Below the pieces are notes generated by a model, which saw only the letters and a program-made list of their open reading frames with translations, had not been told where the DNA came from and did no database searches. From the IMG/VR virus record IMGVR_UViG_3300042868_005483, positions 1-22,058 of that record: a DNA stretch of 22,058 bases. The stretch is one strand, 5' to 3'. This DNA comes from a virus. The translations under genes were made by a program, and so were the position numbers. Numbering within the stretch: position 1 is the first letter of the stretch; each line of letters starts with the position of its first letter. Positions 9,473 to 16,319 of the stretch are shown in pieces.

Positions 9473-10030
9473 TTATCTTAATTTTTCTGTTAATTTGTCT
9501 ATCTGAAATTGCATAAATCCTGCGATATACTCACCATACTTATCTACAAGTTCTTTCTGTATGGAGTTATAGGCTTTCATAATAAAATCATTTCCACCAT
9601 AACCATACATACCAATAGACCTTCTAATCAAAAATACTAAAGTTTTTCTTGGAATAAACCTACCTTTAGCATCTCTTATACCTTTTATTCCTTGTTTTTG
9701 TCTAACCCATTTATCAATAGGTCCTGTTGGTGGATATCTACCAGGTCTTCTACCTTCTGAAACAAATAATCCTTCCAACGGCATCTCAAGTATTAGTTCA
9801 GGTATTCCTGTTTGTGGGTCTTCTTGAAACTTTACATTAAGATTTTTGTATAAGTTCCCTGAAGCATTGGGTGTTGATATTGGGGTTGGATATCTACCTG
9901 AAACAGGTTTTGGTAATCCTGGTTTACCTGGACTACCATAGGTTGTTGAAGGTCTTGGTATTTCAAGTTGTCTTCTTAACGCACCTTTTAATATTCCTGA
10001 TATCTCATTTAGTATACCTTGTTCTATCAT
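9473..10030 (-). CDS. Head-tail joining / HK97 gp10-like tail completion protein
   Basis: 185 aa from ATG 10030, which overlaps the upstream stop by one base (TAATG), a mark of translational coupling. The central part (GRRPGRYPPTGPIDKWVRQK, then FLIRRSIGMYGYGGNDFI) follows the HK97 gp10-like pattern: a basic 'RPG-PP-I-W' segment followed by a 'RSIG-YG' loop and a C-terminal helix. Members of this family are neck or minor-tail proteins that join the tail to the filled head. The N-terminal 60 residues are Pro/Gly-rich and look disordered. Its neighbour at 10030-10869 has a tail-terminator-like N-terminus, which fits a neck/tail-completion pair. Family assignment is by motif recognition. Confidence 0.6.
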   Translation of the reverse strand: MIEQGILNEISGILKGALRRQLEIPRPSTTYGSPGKPGLPKPVSGRYPTPISTPNASGNLYKNLNVKFQEDPQTGIPELILEMPLEGLFVSEGRRPGRYPPTGPIDKWVRQKQGIKGIRDAKGRFIPRKTLVFLIRRSIGMYGYGGNDFIMKAYNSIQKELVDKYGEYIAGFMQFQIDKLTEKLR

Positions 10031-10869
10031 TATGGTAATATCAAGTTAATTGGACATATACAAGTAGAAGCACTATATGATAATACATCAAAACTTGATA
10101 CACACTCTCCCGGTTGTAATACAGGATTTAGATTAAAATTATGGGTATGGTCGTTATTTTGTATTGTCTCTGTGCCATAAAAAATTGTTCCCATATCACC
10201 ATAAGCAACACCTGAAATTACATAATCACATAAAGCATTTGTTGGATTACTAAATCCACTATCCTCCCATATTTTTAATGAAAAATTAGAACACCCACCT
10301 AAATCTACCTCTAAATATTGTGTTGTAATAGGACAAGTATTAGTAGGAGTAATTGTGGGTGTAGGAGTTATTGTTGGTGTTGGTGATGGTTCTGGTTCAT
10401 AGTAATCACATGCGTTAATATCAGTGAACACCACAAAACTACAATCAAGTGCTACCCCACCAACAAAGTCATTAAATCTCTCTTGAAATGGAACTGCATT
10501 GGTTGGTAGTACAATATCCATCTTATCATACAAATCAGGGTTTTGATTCATACCCCTTTTGATAAAGGACATGAACCTTCTGGCTTGGATATCCATATCA
10601 CTAACCACATCAACCTCATTTGATAAGTCATCATTTATTCTATCAGCAAAGATTAAGGACATATTGTAGGTTACAATGTTTTCCTCATAAGCGATGTTCT
10701 GTGGGGTTACAAATACAAATGGGTAGGTTGGGGTCATACCTGTATTGTCTGTGTTACCAAACTCCACGATATTACCAAACCCAAATGAGTTTAACCCAAT
10801 ACCTACTTGTGATTGTTGGTATTGTTTTATAAGTGATACGATTTTATGTATTGAAACATATTCTTCCAT
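10030..10869 (-). CDS. Probable tail terminator/neck protein with appended Pro-Thr linker and Cys domain
   Basis: 279 aa from ATG 10869. Residues 1-155 look like a tail-terminator or neck fold: an N-terminal helix, then beta-rich segments (YPFVFVTPQNIAYEEN, TYNMSLIFADRINDD) and a helix with 'DIQARRFMSFIKRG'. Residues 160-178 are a Pro-Thr linker (PSPTPTITPTPTITPT), and residues 179-279 form a separate domain with six Cys residues and a GDMGTIFYGTE segment. Tail terminators are normally about 130-150 aa, so the appended domain is an extra; it may be displayed at the head-tail junction or be a late decoration. It overlaps the next gene by 1 bp. The core call rests on context and pattern; the added domain's function is unknown. 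Confidence 0.5.
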   Translation of the reverse strand: MEEYVSIHKIVSLIKQYQQSQVGIGLNSFGFGNIVEFGNTDNTGMTPTYPFVFVTPQNIAYEENIVTYNMSLIFADRINDDLSNEVDVVSDMDIQARRFMSFIKRGMNQNPDLYDKMDIVLPTNAVPFQERFNDFVGGVALDCSFVVFTDINACDYYEPEPSPTPTITPTPTITPTNTCPITTQYLEVDLGGCSNFSLKIWEDSGFSNPTNALCDYVISGVAYGDMGTIFYGTETIQNNDHTHNFNLNPVLQPGECVSSFDVLSYSASTCICPINLILP

Positions 10870-10905
10870 AATAATTAAATAGTGTTTTTATCTGTTGAAC
10901 TGGTT

Positions 10906-11208
10906 TTATTTTTTATATTGCTTTTCCAACTTTTTCATTTCCTCTTTTTGTTTCTGTATACGCTCTTTCATAATTGATGCTGTATTGAGACACAACAATA
11001 AAGGCAACTCATCTATTTGGTTGATTTTGGTGATGTCTTCTCCTGCGAGGTTGAGAGTGATACTAAAATAGTATCTAAAGGCAGCCTCTTTTTTACCCAT
11101 TTTGGGAGTATCTCCCACCCCTTCATTATCATCTGGTTCATTTTGTTCGTCCACATCAAAGAACTCTTTATATTGGTTGTATATATTGTTGCGGTTAGAA
11201 AAAAAAAA
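10906..11208 (-). CDS. -1 frame extension of the chaperone-like gene (no start of its own)
   Basis: This is the open frame that continues after the T10 tract, one base back from the frame of the 11714 gene. The region upstream of the tract has no ATG in this frame; the only possible start is TTG 11226. The 97 residues after the Phe run look like real protein: acidic DVDEQNEPDDNEG, then KEAAFRYYFSITLNLAGEDI, then a Lys/Glu-rich C-terminal helix. By contrast the 0-frame tail after the tract reads like non-coding shadow. I infer that the full-length product is about 269 aa, residues 1-172 of the upstream frame joined to this segment, made by -1 slippage or because one T is missing from the assembled sequence. 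Confidence 0.6.
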   Translation of the reverse strand, partial: FFFSNRNNIYNQYKEFFDVDEQNEPDDNEGVGDTPKMGKKEAAFRYYFSITLNLAGEDITKINQIDELPLLLCLNTASIMKERIQKQKEEMKKLEKQYKK

Positions 11209-11714
11209 CCGCTGGCACCAAACCAATACTTGATTGGTAGTTGTCTAAACTCATATGCTCTATCCTCAATTTCATCAGCCTTATATGGAGCAATCTTATA
11301 CTTACCATTTTTCTTTTCCACAATAGGTCTATATAATATCGCCATAATCAAATGGATATTGTTTTGTATGTCCTCTGATGAGAATACCTCCATGTCCATC
11401 CAAGCACCCCAAGCAAGTTTACTCCAATCATTCTCCAATCCATACTCAACTCCATTATGGGTGAAAACATTATATAGTTCGTCTTTAAGGGAACTTTCGG
11501 TCATTTGGGACATTAGGTATGACTGAACAAACTCCATTTGATTTAATGGTAAATCCTTCAGTTCATTTACAGGAACATTTAATAGTAAGGACAATAAGTC
11601 AGGTGGGGATGTCTTATACATCTCCTCTTTGTTATGTATCCTTTGGAATTGTTCTATTGTAATTTCAGGTTGAACTTGAATCACCCTCTCATTTAATTGT
11701 ATTTCTATGCTCAT
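11013..11714 (-). CDS. Tail-assembly-chaperone-like protein, 0-frame product
   Basis: 233 aa from ATG 11714, overlapping the large terminase stop by 4 bp (ATGA). The N-terminal 50 residues (ITIEQFQRIHNKEE, LLSLLLNVPVNELKDLPL) and the AILYRPI...YKIAPY...RAYEFRQLP block near residues 120-160 match a conserved small protein of Bacteroidota phages that I associate with tail-assembly-chaperone-like genes. Codons 169-172 lie on a T10 tract (11199-11208), after which the 0 frame gives 61 poorly protein-like residues ending at TAG 11013. In gpG/gpGT systems the short form is abundant and the frameshifted form is rare, and both are needed for tail assembly. Here the gene sits after the terminase, not next to the tape measure, which is atypical, so the chaperone role is tentative. 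Confidence 0.55.
   Translation of the reverse strand: MSIEIQLNERVIQVQPEITIEQFQRIHNKEEMYKTSPPDLLSLLLNVPVNELKDLPLNQMEFVQSYLMSQMTESSLKDELYNVFTHNGVEYGLENDWSKLAWGAWMDMEVFSSEDIQNNIHLIMAILYRPIVEKKNGKYKIAPYKADEIEDRAYEFRQLPIKYWFGASGFFFLTATIYTTNIKSSLMWTNKMNQMIMKGWEILPKWVKKRLPLDTILVSLSTSQEKTSPKSTK
11199..11208 (-). other. T10 homopolymer slippery site
   Basis: The minus strand reads GCGGT followed by TTTTTTTTT and CTAACC, ten T in all counting the T of GGT. The 0 frame is GGT-TTT-TTT-TTT-CTA; a -1 shift enters TCT-AAC and opens the extension ending at 10906. A run this long supports ribosomal or transcriptional slippage, but it is also a classic place for a one-base sequencing or assembly error (11 T would fuse the frames outright). 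Confidence 0.6.
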
Positions 11715-12871
11715 ATAATTGTTATTTTTGTTTTTGGTCTATCTAAAAATTGTACTATCCCATATTTCAAGGCATCAATTAAGTGGTCTTTACCTATGGT
11801 ATTATTTGTTATTGCACCTGTTCTGTCCTTCTTAAACTTGAAATTAGTAAACTCACTAATTAAATCCACACTCTCACTATGTAAGTATATCTTAAATTGT
11901 TTCATCTTTTGGATTCCGTATAAGATACTGGTCTTGTTCACTGGTCTAACATTTATCCCCAACCTTTTTAATTCTTCTATAGATTTTGGTTCTGCGGAAT
12001 CAGCAACCACATTTACATTTCGGTCTATACCAATCTCTTTTAATTTGTATGCCAAATCTTCATTGGTTAGTCCAAGTTGATATATCAGTTGTTTAACATA
12101 TAAGTTCTTTCCATCTACATTGATTTCCACAACAGCACACTCATCATTTGAGAATCCAAAATCTATTGAGTAGTATTTTTCTTTGATGTTTCTTGGTAGT
12201 TCATCATATAACTCTGGTTGGGTAAATATCTTTTCTCTTGGTTCAACAATAAGACCCTCTGAATAAATCTTTGCCATGTCAGGGTCAATGTCTATAAGTT
12301 CCTTGATTGCCTGAATTGTTCTTTTATCCAAAAAACTATTCATTCTCCAAGTTGAATGTAACATACACCCATTTTCTTTTCCTTCATATTCTAACCCCCA
12401 CCAATCAATGGGTATTTCAGGGTTATAAAGTGATAAGATGTATCTTGAACATCTAATATCCATTTGGATAAATGCGTTCTTGTCTATTGTGTTTACCTCA
12501 TCAACTAAAATGATGTCTGACTTGAAACCTTTTAGTTTACCTGTGGAATCATCTAATCCAATAAATCTAACAACTGAACCATTTTCAAAGGTATAAACAA
12601 ACTCTTGTTTTTGGAATACACCTTTATCCCACAGGTCTATAGATTCCATTACCATCTTAAAGTCAGGTAGAATTGTATGTCTTAAAGACACTTGTGTTTC
12701 ACGGGCTATGGTTATACTTGTCTTGGGGGTTTTGAGTGCTTCTAACACGATGTATTGTAACGCAGAGATGGTTTTTGATGAACGAGATGAACCCCTCAAA
12801 AAGATATATCTCTTATCTTGTTCCACTGCGTTGTGGATATGTTCCCATACCTCCGTTACTTGGAATTTCAT
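11711..12871 (-). CDS. terL: Terminase large subunit (ATPase/nuclease)
   Basis: 386 aa from ATG 12871, overlapping the upstream gene by 4 bp. This is the motor that pumps DNA into proheads and cuts the concatemer. The ATPase domain shows Walker A RGSSRSSKT (26-34), Walker B IILVDE (120-125) and an LYNPEIP segment near 150 that fits the coupling region. The nuclease domain shows SIDFG (D237), VVADSAEPKSI (D291) and KDHLIDALKYG (D362, D366), the acidic residues expected for a two-metal RNase-H-like nuclease. At 386 residues it is at the short end for the family but has every key motif. Most phages place terS directly before terL; here the two are 3.4 kb apart, separated by methyltransferase genes and the small cassette genes. 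It is translationally coupled on both sides. Confidence 0.92.
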   Translation of the reverse strand: MKFQVTEVWEHIHNAVEQDKRYIFLRGSSRSSKTISALQYIVLEALKTPKTSITIARETQVSLRHTILPDFKMVMESIDLWDKGVFQKQEFVYTFENGSVVRFIGLDDSTGKLKGFKSDIILVDEVNTIDKNAFIQMDIRCSRYILSLYNPEIPIDWWGLEYEGKENGCMLHSTWRMNSFLDKRTIQAIKELIDIDPDMAKIYSEGLIVEPREKIFTQPELYDELPRNIKEKYYSIDFGFSNDECAVVEINVDGKNLYVKQLIYQLGLTNEDLAYKLKEIGIDRNVNVVADSAEPKSIEELKRLGINVRPVNKTSILYGIQKMKQFKIYLHSESVDLISEFTNFKFKKDRTGAITNNTIGKDHLIDALKYGIVQFLDRPKTKITII

Positions 12872-13293
12872 AAACTATCTATAATGTTATCAAACCATTT
12901 ATCAAGGTCGTAGTACCTACTATTTGTTCCTTTATCACTAAAGAATTGTCCTTTAATTTGTTTAACAATATCATTATCAGTTGTTCCAACATATTCTTTT
13001 CTATGTCCCCCAAGATAGTTTCCCTTGTCTTCTCGTGTCTTGTTATATTGAGTTATAACACCATCATTTAACATATCATCACATACCAGTAGGTTTGGTG
13101 TGAATCTACCCCTCACATCAATCTCATTTAATGAACTTTGGAACTTGGTAATAGAACCCTCACTAATCTGTCCTTTTTCAGGCATCTTATAGTTTCCTTC
13201 CAATCTGTATTTTGGATTAGTGGCGGGGTTCTGTGTATCCTCAAATGGTATTCTACAATCATCCAACCACATTATACCTTTACTGTATTTCAT
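12868..13293 (-). CDS. Detached methyltransferase TRD-like cassette 3
   Basis: 141 aa from ATG 13293, overlapping cassette 2 by 14 bp and terL by 4 bp. It has three blocks shared with the two upstream genes: block A MKYSKGIMWLDDCRIPF (1-17), block B RGRFTPNLLVCDDMLNDG (about 61-78) and block C KGTNSRYYDLDKWFDNII (about 121-138). The segments between them (18-60 and 79-120) show no evident similarity to those of the other cassettes. In my knowledge of phage beta-class N-methyltransferases the same A-B-C order (xxWLDDCRIP, GRFPANLL, SRYFDLDxW) is found inside the enzyme between catalytic halves, where target recognition is expected. No catalytic motif (DPPY or FxGxG) is present here, so on its own it cannot methylate. 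A specificity role is inferred. Confidence 0.65.
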   Translation of the reverse strand: MKYSKGIMWLDDCRIPFEDTQNPATNPKYRLEGNYKMPEKGQISEGSITKFQSSLNEIDVRGRFTPNLLVCDDMLNDGVITQYNKTREDKGNYLGGHRKEYVGTTDNDIVKQIKGQFFSDKGTNSRYYDLDKWFDNIIDSL

Positions 13294-13335
13294 CTATAAT
13301 CTTATCAAACCATTTATCCAAGTCGTAGTATCTAC
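13247..13335 (-). repeat. Junction repeat, copy 2 (end of cassette 2 / start of cassette 3)
   Basis: 89 bp spanning the block C codons of cassette 2, the stop/start overlap, and block A of cassette 3. By eye it differs from the copy at 13626-13714 at five positions, with no gaps. Confidence 0.85.
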
Positions 13336-13672
13336 TATTTGTTCCTTTATCTCCAAAGTAAAAGTTATTCTTTACTGAACCTCCACCAAAGTTTCCACCC
13401 CCATATTGCTTTGTTGTGTCTTTTAGATTGTCTTGAACTTTACTAACACTACCATCATTTAACATATCATCACATACGAGTAGGTTGGGTGTGAATCTAC
13501 CTTGTTGATTTTGTTTTGTATCAAATATAGTTTTACTCTCATTATAGGAGTTCCTACCATATATTTTTACATTAGTCATATCTCCAAATGGAACAGCATT
13601 ACCTTTATCTGTTTCATCAACAAAAGGTATTCTACAATCGTCCAACCACATTATACCCTTACTATATTTCAT
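13280..13672 (-). CDS. Detached methyltransferase TRD-like cassette 2
   Basis: 130 aa from ATG 13672, overlapping cassette 1 by 11 bp. Block A MKYSKGIMWLDDCRIPF (1-17) is identical in protein sequence to cassette 3. Block B GRFTPNLLVCDDMLNDG (about 58-74) and block C KGTNSRYYDLDKWFDKIIDEI (about 109-129) follow. The first variable segment is Asn/Lys-rich; the second is Gly/Asn-rich (GGGNFGGGSVKNNF). No methyltransferase catalytic motif is present. Codon use and composition match its neighbours. The boundary DNA with cassette 3 is nearly identical to that with cassette 1, so the genes probably arose by tandem duplication or unequal recombination, with the inner segments kept variable. The function is inferred as for cassette 3. 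Confidence 0.65.
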   Translation of the reverse strand: MKYSKGIMWLDDCRIPFVDETDKGNAVPFGDMTNVKIYGRNSYNESKTIFDTKQNQQGRFTPNLLVCDDMLNDGSVSKVQDNLKDTTKQYGGGNFGGGSVKNNFYFGDKGTNSRYYDLDKWFDKIIDEIQ

Positions 13673-13714
13673 CTATTATCTTATCAAACCATTTATCCAA
13701 GTCGTAGTACCTAC
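13626..13714 (-). repeat. Junction repeat, copy 1 (end of cassette 1 / start of cassette 2)
   Basis: Direct-repeat partner of 13247-13335, 379 bp apart. Half-copies flank the array: a block A half at about 13978-14024 and a block C half at about 12871-12925. Block B gives a third repeated stretch at about 13056-13110, 13450-13501 and 13820-13877. Confidence 0.85.
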
Positions 13715-14024
13715 TTGATGAACCACTATCACCAATTCCTACTCCGTGTGCTTGGGGACTATTACCAAATAAAGAACCAGTATGTTCTGTTGGTTTATAG
13801 GTTCTTTTACTTTGTTTTGTTATAACACCATCATTTAACATATCATCACATACCAGTAGGTTGGGGGTAAATCTACCTCTGTTAGATGGTTCTAATATTC
13901 TATTTTTTATATTCCAACCAGTTTCACTTTGTTTAGTTTCTTTATAATCCGTTGCGACCATAATCTCTTCATTATGAGGTATCCTACAATCATCCAACCA
14001 CATTACACCTTTGGAGTATCTCAT
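13662..14024 (-). CDS. Detached methyltransferase TRD-like cassette 1
   Basis: 120 aa from ATG 14024, overlapping the methyltransferase stop by 4 bp (ATGA), so translation of the two is likely coupled. Block A is slightly diverged (MRYSKGVMWLDDCRIPH). Block B GRFTPNLLVCDDMLNDG (about 50-66) and block C SSSRYYDLDKWFDKIIDEI (about 102-120) are conserved. It has the shortest inner segments of the three (about 18-49 and 67-101) and these show no evident similarity to the others. As the first gene behind the catalytic gene, it is the best candidate for its direct partner. Alternatives are that it is a remnant of an old split methyltransferase or a structural protein that has borrowed the fold; the clean ORF and conserved blocks argue against simple decay. 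Confidence 0.65.
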   Translation of the reverse strand: MRYSKGVMWLDDCRIPHNEEIMVATDYKETKQSETGWNIKNRILEPSNRGRFTPNLLVCDDMLNDGVITKQSKRTYKPTEHTGSLFGNSPQAHGVGIGDSGSSSRYYDLDKWFDKIIDEI

Positions 14025-15034
14025 TTCTTATCCTTGAAGAACTTAATGAGTTGCTCTCTATCAACAGATAATCTTTCCTCACAGATATCAAAGTATTCTT
14101 TTTCCCTCTCCACTCCGATAAAATTGCGGTTTAACAATTTTGACGCAATCCCTGTCGTTCCGCTGCCCAAGAACGGGTCAATTACCCAGTCCCCTTCCCT
14201 TGTGAATAAGGTGATGATGTAGGACATCAACTTAACAGGTTTGGTTGTTGGGTGTATGTTCTTTGATGTTGTCGGTCTGTTCTTTTGTGGAACATTGAAC
14301 TTTTCTTGTCCTTCATCTCTTTGGGGTTTTTTCTTTTCCTCACCAGTTAAACCAAAGTCCTTTTCCTTCTTTGCTGGTTTTGGAACTTGAATAAATGGAT
14401 AAGTCATTTTGATATTATCAGGTAATGCCTCAAAGTTTAATACATTATCAATATAACTTTTTGACCCGTGTGGTTTCATACCAATAATGATATGTTCTAC
14501 TGCTGGTTTTGGTTGGAAACCTAATTTACTACCTTCATATTTTTTGGCGAGGTCTGTTGAAGGTTCTGTAATATCAGCGGCGTTTCCGTGTGGTTTATCA
14601 TCAACAAATGCGTTATTTATATCTGTGTTGAACTCATAAGCATATCTACCATCAGTTCTTTTTCCAACAACCTCACGCTCTGCACCCATCCTTTTATCTA
14701 TCATCTTACTTGTGTCTGATGCTTTTGGAAACCCCGAATGGTACGCCCAATATATTGGACTGAACGACATATCAAACCCTGCATCTTCCAAGTCCTTAAT
14801 CATACGATACAACACATCACTACGAGGACTACTCATCACCGCAATAAATGAACCAGGTTTTAATACCCTATAACACTCTTCCCAAATGTCTTTTGGAGGT
14901 AAAACTTTATCCCACTCTTTACCCATAAATCCTATTGCGTACGGTGGGTCTGTGGCTAATAAGTCCACACTATTATCTTTGAGTTGTTTAAGTACCTCCG
15001 CACTATCTCCATTGTATAAATGTTGTTCTATCAT
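14021..15034 (-). CDS. Beta-class DNA N-methyltransferase lacking its internal A-B-C module
   Basis: 337 aa from ATG 15034 (4-bp overlap with the upstream methyltransferase). It transfers methyl from S-adenosylmethionine to an exocyclic amine in DNA. Motif IV DPPY (29-32) comes first and the SAM-binding motif I DPFLGSGTTG (286-295) last, the beta-class order; HPTTKPVKLM (261-270) is the usual motif X region. Residues 118-190 (AEREVVGKR, QPKPAVEHIIIGMKP) match the common phage enzyme. In that enzyme, the text between 'NVLK' and 'FPFLIVPKASKSEK' normally holds a module with WLDDCRIP, GRFPANLL and SRYFDLD. Here 'DNVLN' (196-200) runs after about 11 residues into 'YPFIQVPKPAKKEKDFGL' (212-229), so the module is missing. 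Three separate genes downstream encode it. DPPY favours m6A, but the base is not proven. Confidence 0.88.
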   Translation of the reverse strand: MIEQHLYNGDSAEVLKQLKDNSVDLLATDPPYAIGFMGKEWDKVLPPKDIWEECYRVLKPGSFIAVMSSPRSDVLYRMIKDLEDAGFDMSFSPIYWAYHSGFPKASDTSKMIDKRMGAEREVVGKRTDGRYAYEFNTDINNAFVDDKPHGNAADITEPSTDLAKKYEGSKLGFQPKPAVEHIIIGMKPHGSKSYIDNVLNFEALPDNIKMTYPFIQVPKPAKKEKDFGLTGEEKKKPQRDEGQEKFNVPQKNRPTTSKNIHPTTKPVKLMSYIITLFTREGDWVIDPFLGSGTTGIASKLLNRNFIGVEREKEYFDICEERLSVDREQLIKFFKDKK

Positions 15035-15852
15035 AATTTTTGTTCTAATCTTTCTTTACTAAACTCTGCGTATTTTTTATTTAACTCAAACCCAATGTAT
15101 TCTCTGTTGTTACAACCCAATCCTGTGGTTCCTATTCCACTGAATACATCAAGGACCACATCACCTTCATCTGTTAGTAAGTTGATGAAGTATGTGGGTA
15201 ATTCTTTGTGATATGGTGCGGGGTGTCTAATGGTATTATCACGAGCAAGTCCTGCTGTTGGAAACCTGAATACATTATCAGGTCTAATACCATTTGTAAG
15301 TTGGCTACCATAATCTATTGTTTTTTCTTTTACTCTTTCCCCATCTTGAATTGTTCCGTGATTCTTTACTGTCCATTGATATTTGGCTCTATCACTTGTT
15401 GCCTTGGCTGGTTCCTTCATTACTCTATCCATGTAGAACTTTAACTCCTTTTGGTTCTTAACAAAGTGGAATATAAACTCTGTATTGTTTCTAAACCTTT
15501 TCTTTGAGCCATTTGGTATTCCATTCATCTTATGCCAGATATAGGTATCATAAAACTTTAACTTGGTTTCCTTTTGACTGCGGTATATCAATTCATAGAT
15601 AAAGGGGTTTCTTAACCCATTGGAACAATTATCATTGATGTTTAGTATGAAACTACCACTTGGTTTAAGAACTCTGTATATCTCGTTGAATAGGGGTAAT
15701 AACCAATCACAATATTCATTTGGTTTTTTGATTGATATATTCTTTCCATAATTCACAATATCAGCATAGGGTGGACTGGTTATTACCAAATCCACACTAT
15801 TGTCTGATAAGTCCTTAATCAACTCAAAACAATCACCCGTTAGTATTCTCAT
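15031..15852 (-). CDS. Beta-class DNA N-methyltransferase (SPPY type)
   Basis: 273 aa from ATG 15852, 4-bp overlaps on both sides. Motif IV is TSPPY (25-29) and motif I is LDVFSGIGTTG (234-244), again with the catalytic motif before the SAM-binding motif (beta class). HPAPYHKELP (210-219) matches the conserved motif X region of SPPY enzymes that make N4-methylcytosine or N6-methyladenine. The target recognition region would be about residues 110-205; no A-B-C module like that of the cassettes is seen. No restriction endonuclease gene lies nearby, so this is most likely an orphan phage methyltransferase that masks phage DNA from host restriction or alters regulation. It is distinct from the 337-aa enzyme outside the motifs. 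Confidence 0.88.
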   Translation of the reverse strand: MRILTGDCFELIKDLSDNSVDLVITSPPYADIVNYGKNISIKKPNEYCDWLLPLFNEIYRVLKPSGSFILNINDNCSNGLRNPFIYELIYRSQKETKLKFYDTYIWHKMNGIPNGSKKRFRNNTEFIFHFVKNQKELKFYMDRVMKEPAKATSDRAKYQWTVKNHGTIQDGERVKEKTIDYGSQLTNGIRPDNVFRFPTAGLARDNTIRHPAPYHKELPTYFINLLTDEGDVVLDVFSGIGTTGLGCNNREYIGFELNKKYAEFSKERLEQKL

Positions 15853-16319
15853 CTTGTTATAAAATCTGTTCTATTTTTATACACATCATAATCCATTGGT
15901 GTCTTGAAATACTCATCATAGATTACTTTAATCATTTCATCTATCAACATTGTTATTTCTTGTTTGTTGAACTTAACCCCCTTGTTTACAAAGATGGTAT
16001 ATTCAAAGGTTACATAACCATTCTTTTGTTCCTCAAATGTGAATGGAATCTCCGCCACATCAATCAACATTCCATTAAAGTAGTATTTGTTGGAATTGAG
16101 TTTGATTGTGTTCTTAATCTGTTCTAATAACTTTTCAACCTTCCTTGTTGCTTTATGGTCAGTATGAACTATAAACCATGCCTTCATTGTTAGAATAAGG
16201 GACTTGAAATTAACCTTATCTATTGTCTCACTTGAAAAGTTGATATTTTCATAGTTATTTTTAATCGCAAAGGTACAACCCTTTTTAATTAGTTCTTGTT
16301 CAATCTTTGCTTTCGTCAT
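15849..16319 (-). CDS. Hypothetical protein between small terminase and methyltransferases
   Basis: 156 aa from ATG 16319, overlapping the small terminase end by 20 bp and the next methyltransferase by 4 bp (ATGA). The frame is open upstream to a TTG at 16349, but the ATG is more likely. The protein is soluble and Lys/Asn-rich: an N-terminal helix (MTKAKIEQELIKKGCTFAIK), then alternating helices and strands including NGYVTFEYTIFVNKG and a C-terminal EMIKVIYDEYFKTP. I do not recognise the family and see no catalytic motif, signal peptide or membrane segment. Its tight coupling with terminase and methyltransferase genes suggests a late role in DNA packaging or modification, but this is context only. 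Confidence 0.6.
   Translation of the reverse strand: MTKAKIEQELIKKGCTFAIKNNYENINFSSETIDKVNFKSLILTMKAWFIVHTDHKATRKVEKLLEQIKNTIKLNSNKYYFNGMLIDVAEIPFTFEEQKNGYVTFEYTIFVNKGVKFNKQEITMLIDEMIKVIYDEYFKTPMDYDVYKNRTDFITR

Noticed and set aside
11017-12080. Long plus-strand open frames opposite terL and the chaperone-like gene (11017-11526 and 11697-12080)
   Set aside because: They are antisense shadows of well-supported minus-strand genes; their translations are hydrophobic and Phe/Ser/Leu-rich with no motif.
12868-14024. Regular repeats spaced about 380 bp resembling an array
   Set aside because: Not a CRISPR: the repeats are coding, 50-90 bp long with mismatches, and the spacing is gene-sized.
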